A stretch of 7,299 nucleotides of DNA from Promethearchaeota archaeon (lineage in GTDB: Archaea; Asgardarchaeota; Lokiarchaeia; Sigynarchaeales; SOKP01): positions 1-7,299 of the forward strand of contig WJIN01000463.1 in the NCBI GenBank assembly GCA_014730295.1. Reading direction: 5' to 3'. The notes below the pieces were generated by a model, which saw only the letters and a list, made by a program, of their open reading frames with translations, did not search any database and was not told where the DNA came from. Shown in pieces: positions 1 to 5,850 of this stretch (within the stretch, counting starts at the first letter, position 1; every line of letters starts with the position of its first letter). Made by a program: the position numbers and the translations under genes.

Positions 1-3000
1 GAGCTTAAAAAAGTGGAAACAAATAAACTTCAAGATGAGGCATTTTTACTGTTAGACCAAGCGAAGAAGGCAGAATTAGATGGAGATTTTCAGAAAGCAA
101 TAAAGAGATATGACTCCGCAATATCGATGCTTAGAGAATCAGGGTGGTCTGAATCACAGCTAGAGAATCTGAGAAGCAAAAGAACGGATCTTCTCAATAA
201 TTTTGAAAAGAAAAAACAAATAAAAACTCAAAAAATCATCCAATATACTACCCAAAAAGCAGACAGATCCAATTTAAAAGTAGATCTTGAAAATATTCCT
301 GAATTAAAGGAGAGTATTTATTCCGAGGAAGAATATGAGCACGTAAAAAAGTATTATGAAGCACAAAAGGAAGAAAACCGAATCAAAGATAAAGCGTTTA
401 AGTTAATTGATGAGGCAAAAGAATTGGAACGAGAAGGAAAATTTGACCAGGCAGTGATTAGGTTTAGGGAAGTAATAGATTTATTGGAAATAATTGATTG
501 GAAGAGTTATATTGAGCCCATTAAAAACTTAATAGGCCGAATAGAGGAGAAAAAGCAAGCAAGAAGAAAAGAAAGGGAAAAACGAGAAAAACGAGAGGAG
601 CAAATGGAGGATCTTAAAAAATCTTTACAAAAAAAACAAGAGGAGGCATTAGAGAAAGACAAACAGTCAAAGATTGATATTCAACAGAGAATTGAAAAAC
701 GAAAGGAGCAAAAAGCAGAAAAAGAAAACCAATTGCTTTCCATATTGAACCAAGCAGACCAGCTTATTAAAAATCATCAGTCTGAAAAAGCAGTTAAAAA
801 ATACGAACATGCTTTAGAGCTGTTAAGAGATATGGGTTCTGGATGGGAAAATTATATTGATATTGTCAATGAAACCATCAAAAGCGTGAATAAAGCCCAT
901 GAAGCAAAATATGATCTCCAATACCAAGAACAGAAGAAAAAGGAGCGTGATATAAAGCACAAGGAAGATTTTCAGGAATATATTTCTAGAAAGTTGAAAT
1001 TAGAGCGCAAAAGGTTAGAAGAAAGAGAAATTGAGCTAAAAGAAAAGGAGGAAGAAATACAACATAGGGAAAAGCTAAAAGAAAAGGCTTTTGAGTTAAT
1101 GGATCAAGCTCAAGAAAGGGTAATGGAGTTAAATTTTGATGATGCAATAAAAAATTATCAAAAGGCAAAAGGAATATTTTCTGAAATTCAATGGACGGAT
1201 GAATTGGAGTTAATTGAGAATTCGATTAAAGAGCTCCAAAAAAAGAAAGATGAATTGCTCGACCAGAAAAACAAGCAAATGGAGCAAAAGATAAAGCAGT
1301 TGCGCGAAGAAGAAAAATTCCAAACCAGAATTAGGCAAAAACTTCAATTAGAACGGAAACGATTAAAAGAGAGAGAAATCAGTTTAGAAGAGCGTGAAAA
1401 TGAATTAGTATATCAACGTGAGCAAAAAGATAAAGCGCTCCAAATCTTAGATAGTGCCCAAAAAGCTGTCGAGGAAGGGAATTATGACAAAGCAATTGAA
1501 GCTTATCAAAATGCGGCTAAAATATTCTCAACAATCCAATGGAAAGACGAAGTTAAGCTACTAAAAAATTCTATTCTACAATTGGAAAATAAAAAGAAAG
1601 AAGATATAATTAGAGAACAAAAGGAATTTGAAAAAGCTTTAAAGCGAGAGAGAGCGAGAGATGCCTTCCAGAGAGAGATCGCTAAACGAATGAAAGCAGA
1701 AAAAAAACAATTAGAAGAAAAACAAATCAAGTTAAAAGAAAGAGAAGAGGAGTTAAAATATCGAAAAAAAAAGCGTGATAAAGCGTTTAAAAAATTAGAT
1801 GAGGCAAATATGTTCCTCTCTCAAGGTAAATTTGAAGAGTCTCTCGAGATATATTATGAGGTACGAAATATTTTTGCTCAAATACAATGGGTGGAGGAAT
1901 TACCACTCATAAACCAAGCTATTCAAGAAATAACAGAGAAGAAACGAGAAAAGAAATTACAAGAGCAAAAGGCAATTAATGATACGATTAAAAAAGAAAT
2001 TGAGCATGCATCCTTTTTAAAAAATTTGATGAGAAGAAGGAAGGCAGAAAAGCAACTCGAATTACGCCGTAGGGAAAAAATAGAAAGCAAACAACAGGAG
2101 TTAGCAAAAAATAAAGAACAAGAAAAGAAAGCATTTGAATTGATTGAGGAAGCGGATACTTCTTTAGAATTAGAGGAGTTCGATAATGCTTTAACTAATT
2201 ATATTTCTGCATTAGAGATTTTGGAAGAGACTGGTTGGAAAGGCGAATATCTCAAAATTCTGCAAGAAACTATTGATATGGTGAAGAGAGAGAAAAAGGA
2301 GGAAAATTTAAAACAAGAACGAGAAATTGAAAAATTAAAACAGATAGAACAAGAAAATCGGGAATTTCAGCAAAGATTACGTTTACTCATGGAAAAAGAA
2401 CAACAAAGACTACGAGAAAAAGAAATTAAAATTGAAGAGCAGAGACAACTCAAAGAAAAGCAAGAAGAAATTAAACAAAAAGCATTTGAAATAATAGATC
2501 AAGCAGAAGATTTTCTCGAGAACGGGGAATATGAAACCTCCGTAGAAAAATATAGGGAAGCGGAATTATTATTAAATGAGATCCATTTTCCTACAGAACT
2601 TATTAAGGACACTATCTCAAAAATAAAGGAGCAAAAAAGACAAGAAGAAATTGATAAACAACGCGAGGTAGAATTAAAGCTTAAAAGAGAACAAGAAGAA
2701 AAACAGTTGGAACAAAATATCACCGAGCAAATGAAACAAGAGCAGGAGAAAATGAGAGCAAAACAGATTGAATTGGCAAGACAACAACAACTTGAAAAGA
2801 AAATAGAGCAAGAGCGTGAGAATGCTTTTGAATTATTGGATCAAGCTCAAAAATCAATCCAGAATAATGATTTTGATCAAGCTATAGAAATTTATCATAG
2901 AGTTGCCGAAATATTTAAAAATATTAATTGGGAAGAGGAAAGTGAAATGATACGCAACTCAATTGTCCGGATTGAACAACAAAAGAAAGAAATGGAAATT

Positions 3001-4092
3001 AAGAAAGTTAAAGAGCTAAAACAACTTTTAGTGCAAGAAAGACAGGAAGAACGATTAAAAGAGGAAATTCGAAAAGAAGCCCAACTTAAAAAACAAACAC
3101 TTGAAGAACAAAGGAAAAAGAGAGAAAAAGAAAAAAAGTTTGAGGAACAGATAGAGGAAAAAAGAAAAGAAGCATTTATTCAACTTGATTTAGCAGATGA
3201 ATATCTTTCCAAGGGCAATTATGATGAAGCTATTGAGGTATACTATGATGTGGCAAACATTTTTGCGGAAATTCAGTGGAATGATGAGATTCCGAAAATT
3301 TATGACGCAATCGAAGAAATAAGAGCGAAGAGAAACGAGGAAATAAGAAGAAAACAAGAATTCCTGAAAAATAAAGTCGAAAAAGAAAAAAAAGAGAGAG
3401 AATTCATCGAAAAAATTCAAGATCTGAGAAAAGAACAAAGACAAAAAGAATTAGAAAAAAAAGAACTGCAACAACGTCAAGAACAACTCACAGCTCAGAA
3501 CCGAGAACGACAAGAGATGGCTTTCAAAATTATTCAAGATGCGGATGTTCTCATTGAAAACGAGAGGTATGATGAGGCGATAGGGGTGTATACAAAAGCA
3601 ATCACCATTTTAAATGAAATCGGCTGGGAAGGGCCCTATCTTAAAGTTTTAAGAGAAACTCTGGAACAAATCAGGGTAAAAAAGGAAAAAAAACAGATTA
3701 TACTTCAAAAAGAAGAAGAAAGAAGAATCCAATCCGAAAAAGCTTCGGAAGAGTTTCAGAGACGAGTATTGGAATCGATGAATAGAGAACAGCAAAGACT
3801 ACAAGAGAAAAAGGTAAAAATCGATAAAATCAAGCAAATTCAGCAACAAAAGAATGAATTAAAAGAACATGCCTTCGAAATCATTGAAAAAGCAGAACAA
3901 TTGGCAGAAAATGGAGAATATGAACCCTCCATAAAAAATCTTCGTGAAGCAGAATTGATTCTCAGTCAAATTCATTTTCCAACAACGACAATTAAGGAGA
4001 GAATCCAAAATATTCAAGAAATGAGGCGTGAAGAACAATTTCAAAAGCAAAAAAACCTCATTTCCGCCTTACAAGATGAGAATAAGAATTAA
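1..4092 (+). CDS. Giant TPR-like/coiled-coil repeat protein, 5' partial, ends at a probably premature in-frame TAA
   Basis: I do not recognise a named family. Seen: 12 repeats of a roughly 57-residue helical hairpin joined by charged linkers rich in Lys, Glu, Gln and Arg. Numbering each module from its conserved Ala as 1, A8, G15, Y/F17, A20, Y24 and A27 match TPR consensus spacing, then a Trp or Phe at 36 opens a third helix that runs into the linker. There is no Cys, signal peptide or membrane segment, so a cytoplasmic scaffold or filament-like role is inferred. The frame is open from base 1 (E-L-K-K before the GTG at 13), and those codons resemble the end of a linker, so GTG 13 is likely an internal Val and the gene starts upstream. 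The TAA at 4090 interrupts a linker, and the same repeat pattern resumes in the same frame after it. MIT-like three-helix hairpins are an alternative fold assignment. Confidence 0.85.
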   Translation, partial: ELKKVETNKLQDEAFLLLDQAKKAELDGDFQKAIKRYDSAISMLRESGWSESQLENLRSKRTDLLNNFEKKKQIKTQKIIQYTTQKADRSNLKVDLENIPELKESIYSEEEYEHVKKYYEAQKEENRIKDKAFKLIDEAKELEREGKFDQAVIRFREVIDLLEIIDWKSYIEPIKNLIGRIEEKKQARRKEREKREKREEQMEDLKKSLQKKQEEALEKDKQSKIDIQQRIEKRKEQKAEKENQLLSILNQADQLIKNHQSEKAVKKYEHALELLRDMGSGWENYIDIVNETIKSVNKAHEAKYDLQYQEQKKKERDIKHKEDFQEYISRKLKLERKRLEEREIELKEKEEEIQHREKLKEKAFELMDQAQERVMELNFDDAIKNYQKAKGIFSEIQWTDELELIENSIKELQKKKDELLDQKNKQMEQKIKQLREEEKFQTRIRQKLQLERKRLKEREISLEERENELVYQREQKDKALQILDSAQKAVEEGNYDKAIEAYQNAAKIFSTIQWKDEVKLLKNSILQLENKKKEDIIREQKEFEKALKRERARDAFQREIAKRMKAEKKQLEEKQIKLKEREEELKYRKKKRDKAFKKLDEANMFLSQGKFEESLEIYYEVRNIFAQIQWVEELPLINQAIQEITEKKREKKLQEQKAINDTIKKEIEHASFLKNLMRRRKAEKQLELRRREKIESKQQELAKNKEQEKKAFELIEEADTSLELEEFDNALTNYISALEILEETGWKGEYLKILQETIDMVKREKKEENLKQEREIEKLKQIEQENREFQQRLRLLMEKEQQRLREKEIKIEEQRQLKEKQEEIKQKAFEIIDQAEDFLENGEYETSVEKYREAELLLNEIHFPTELIKDTISKIKEQKRQEEIDKQREVELKLKREQEEKQLEQNITEQMKQEQEKMRAKQIELARQQQLEKKIEQERENAFELLDQAQKSIQNNDFDQAIEIYHRVAEIFKNINWEEESEMIRNSIVRIEQQKKEMEIKKVKELKQLLVQERQEERLKEEIRKEAQLKKQTLEEQRKKREKEKKFEEQIEEKRKEAFIQLDLADEYLSKGNYDEAIEVYYDVANIFAEIQWNDEIPKIYDAIEEIRAKRNEEIRRKQEFLKNKVEKEKKEREFIEKIQDLRKEQRQKELEKKELQQRQEQLTAQNRERQEMAFKIIQDADVLIENERYDEAIGVYTKAITILNEIGWEGPYLKVLRETLEQIRVKKEKKQIILQKEEERRIQSEKASEEFQRRVLESMNREQQRLQEKKVKIDKIKQIQQQKNELKEHAFEIIEKAEQLAENGEYEPSIKNLREAELILSQIHFPTTTIKERIQNIQEMRREEQFQKQKNLISALQDENKN

Positions 4093-4206
4093 ATTCTCCA
4101 AAAACAAGTCTCCCAAAGAATGAAAATCGACCAGAAGAAATTAGAACAGAAGAGGGATCAGCTACGAAAACGAGAGGAATTTCAGAGGTATGTGGAAAGT
4201 CAAAAA
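1429..4206 (+). repeat. Tandem higher-order duplication: modules 5-8 (1429-2817) and 9-12 (2818-4206)
   Basis: The module order in both halves is Trp-type (IFSTIQW / IFKNINW), Trp-type with Y-Y-E/D-V and L/I-P (IFAQIQW / IFAEIQW), Gly-Trp type (TGWKGEYLK / IGWEGPYLK) and Phe-Pro-Thr type (NEIHFPT / SQIHFPT). The offsets 1429 to 2818, 1777 to 3166, 2125 to 3514 and 2476 to 3865 are all exactly 1389 nt. Linkers correspond as well, for example EFQQRLRLLMEKEQQRL against EFQRRVLESMNREQQRL. By eye, about half the residues match in the last module pair. Confidence 0.8.
4090..4119 (+). other. In-frame TAA and short coding-like gap splitting the repeat gene
   Basis: The TAA at 4090 is followed in the same frame by nine sense codons (ILQKQVSQR) and then ATG at 4120. 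At the 1389-nt super-repeat offset the aligned stretch is KQLEQNITEQMK at 2701-2736, against stop-ILQKQVSQRMK. The stop therefore replaces a Lys codon (AAA) and the ATG replaces an ordinary internal Met. Module spacing across the site is 342 nt, equal to the next two spacings, so there is no net indel. This is either a nonsense mutation, a base-call error or, less likely, a recoded stop. Confidence 0.8.
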
Positions 4207-5829
4207 GAAAAAGCTTTTGATTTATTAGATCGCGCGGACGCACTTACCACAAAAGGAAATTATGACGAAGCATTAGAAAAATATCAAGATGCTGAATTAA
4301 TATTGAATGAAATACAATTCCCAACTGAAGCGATAGAAGAAGTAATAGTCCAAATTAAAGAAAAACAGCGAGCGAGAGATTTTGAGAGACAAAGTCAACT
4401 CCAAGAAAAGATAGAACACGAGCAAAGAGAGAATTATTTCAGACGATATATGGCCAAACGAATGGAGGAGGAAAAACAACAATTAATGGAGAAAAAGATT
4501 CGAGTCGAGAATTTTGAAGCGAGGCGTCAATCGGTTGAAAATAAGAAAAAAGAAGCATTTGAATTATTGGATGAAGCTGAATCTCTCACACAACAAGAGC
4601 AATTTGAGTCAGCGATAGAATATTATAAAAAAGCACAATTGATTCTCAATCAAATCCACTTTCCAACTGATTCTATTGATGAAATGATAAATAGGTTAAT
4701 GGAAATTGAAGAGGAAAAGCAAAAAGAGAGGATAAAAACATATCAAAGGGAATTAGAACACATTGAGAAGGAAAAAATCCTTAAGGACCTTATGGAAAAG
4801 AGAAAAGCACAAGAAGCAGAGAGAAAAAGAGCAAAACAAATCGCCTTAAGAGAAAGAGAACGGTTAATCCAAGAACAGAAAAGTCTTCGAGAGACTGCCT
4901 ATTCTTTATTAGAAAAAGCATCCGAATTTCTTAAACGAAGAACCCCTGACTATGATCAAGCTATTTCTCTTTATGTTGAAGCACGAGATCTTTTAGCCGA
5001 AAAAATTGGTTGGGAGCCCGAGATCAATAACATAGATCAAATGATTCAAGACCTTCAAGAAGAGAAGGCTAATTTCTTGGAGAGACAGAAAAAGGAAGAG
5101 GAGATAGAAACTCAAAAAGAGCGCGAATACAAAGAATTTATAGACGAGATTAGACAATCGCAGAGAGAATATATGAGGCAAAAAAAGGTCAGGCAATTAG
5201 AATTATTACATTTGAAAGAACAGCAAGATAAGCTCGAGGAATTGCGAGATGCAGGATTAGAATACATCGAGCAAGGAAAAAAACTTGCATCTTATCAGAG
5301 ATTTGATCAAGCATATGAAATGCTTAATAATGCCCTTGAAACTTTTAGATTTTTAGGCTGGAAACATCAAATCAGATATATTCGTGAAGAAATAGCACAG
5401 GTTCACGAGCTAGAGCTACAAGCAAAAGAGAAAGAAAAACAATTCAAAAAGTCTCAAAAATTAAAAGAACGACAAAAACGAGCCGAAGAATTTAAACGAC
5501 TGAAACAAGAGCGCGAGTTAAAGGAAACTGTGGGTGAAGTAGGAACTATCACTAAGGATGTCTCAAAATTATTAGAAGAACAACAAATCCAAGAAGAAAT
5601 AGAAAAAAAGCAACAAAAAGAGCAATTAATCATACAATCACGGGATTTCGGAAAAAGTATGGGAAGAATGATAAAACTGAAGGAAGAATTGCAGAGTCAA
5701 ATTGAGGATGCGAAGAAGAGAAAGGAAAGAGAAAGACAGACACGGGAACGAGAACAAAAGAGAAAAGAGGTTGATGATATCAAGAAGATGTTGAAAGATA
5801 CCGCTAAGAAGAATAAGAAAACCAACTAA
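4120..5829 (+). CDS. C-terminal continuation of the giant TPR-like/coiled-coil repeat protein (modules 13-16 plus basic tail)
   Basis: This frame is identical to that of the upstream coding region and is separated from it only by the TAA at 4090-4092. The nine codons between stop and ATG (ILQKQVSQR) also read as linker. It holds four more modules, at about residues 30, 144, 258 and 377. Modules 13 and 14 carry F-P-T in place of the Trp, module 15 has an insertion (RRTP) in the hairpin turn, and module 16 is divergent. A tail of about 138 residues without a hairpin follows. It contains a glycine-containing break (GEVGTITKDV) and ends very basic. The ATG lacks a Shine-Dalgarno-like sequence or an obvious promoter, and a Met stands at the same linker position in several other repeats, so it is probably an internal Met. 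If translated separately it would be a 569-residue scaffold protein; more likely it is the C-terminal third of one gene. No function is assigned. Confidence 0.72.
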   Translation: MKIDQKKLEQKRDQLRKREEFQRYVESQKEKAFDLLDRADALTTKGNYDEALEKYQDAELILNEIQFPTEAIEEVIVQIKEKQRARDFERQSQLQEKIEHEQRENYFRRYMAKRMEEEKQQLMEKKIRVENFEARRQSVENKKKEAFELLDEAESLTQQEQFESAIEYYKKAQLILNQIHFPTDSIDEMINRLMEIEEEKQKERIKTYQRELEHIEKEKILKDLMEKRKAQEAERKRAKQIALRERERLIQEQKSLRETAYSLLEKASEFLKRRTPDYDQAISLYVEARDLLAEKIGWEPEINNIDQMIQDLQEEKANFLERQKKEEEIETQKEREYKEFIDEIRQSQREYMRQKKVRQLELLHLKEQQDKLEELRDAGLEYIEQGKKLASYQRFDQAYEMLNNALETFRFLGWKHQIRYIREEIAQVHELELQAKEKEKQFKKSQKLKERQKRAEEFKRLKQERELKETVGEVGTITKDVSKLLEEQQIQEEIEKKQQKEQLIIQSRDFGKSMGRMIKLKEELQSQIEDAKKRKERERQTREREQKRKEVDDIKKMLKDTAKKNKKTN

Positions 5830-5835
5830 AATTTT

Positions 5836-5850
5836 AGAGCAACTCTTTTT
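5836..5850 (+). terminator. Weak hairpin plus T-run in the convergent intergenic gap
   Basis: AGAG-CAA-CTCT forms a 4-bp stem with a 3-base loop and is followed by four T residues, right after the plus-strand stop at 5829 and reaching into the minus-strand stop codon. Archaeal terminators need mainly a T-tract, so it could end plus-strand transcripts. The reverse strand shows only AAAATTTT after the same hairpin. The stem is too short to be convincing. Confidence 0.25.

Larger units (their letters stand above)
34..5412 (+). repeat. Array of 16 protein-level repeat modules, period 339-357 nt
   Basis: Module first codons lie at 34, 388, 727, 1081, 1429, 1777, 2125, 2476, 2818, 3166, 3514, 3865, 4207, 4549, 4891 and 5248. 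Each is a helical hairpin (consensus A-F-x-x-L-D-x-A, then G-x-Y-D-x-A-I-x-x-Y-x-x-A, then I-F/L-x-x-I-x-W) plus a third helix that ends in Lys/Glu-rich sequence and merges with a linker of about 57 residues. Later linkers share the pattern F-Q-x-x-I-x-x-K-M-x-x-E-K-x-x-L. The repeats are diverged at the DNA level, so this is an old protein-repeat expansion and not a recent satellite. Boundaries were placed by eye on the two residues before the first conserved Ala. Confidence 0.9.

Noticed and set aside
4090..4092. Stop-codon reassignment or pyrrolysine/selenocysteine recoding
   Set aside because: The codon is TAA, not TAG or TGA, and TAA also ends the frame at 5829 and the protease gene. No recoding structure is visible.
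4120..4122. ATG as the real start of an independent second gene
   Set aside because: There is no ribosome-binding site or promoter, coding-like sequence lies before it in the same frame, and the Met is a recurrent repeat residue.
986..4482. Short minus-strand open frames opposite the repeat gene
   Set aside because: Their Phe/Leu/Ser-rich products are the mirror of Lys/Glu/Arg codons on the other strand, they recur with the repeats, and they have no start signals. They are shadow frames.
34..5412. CRISPR array or DNA satellite
   Set aside because: The periodicity is at the protein level with diverged DNA, and every unit is an uninterrupted codon frame.
34..5412. Spectrin repeats
   Set aside because: The period and the joined three-helix idea are similar, but the hairpin follows TPR spacing and Trp sits at the start of helix 3, not in helix A. 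Long linkers separate the bundles.
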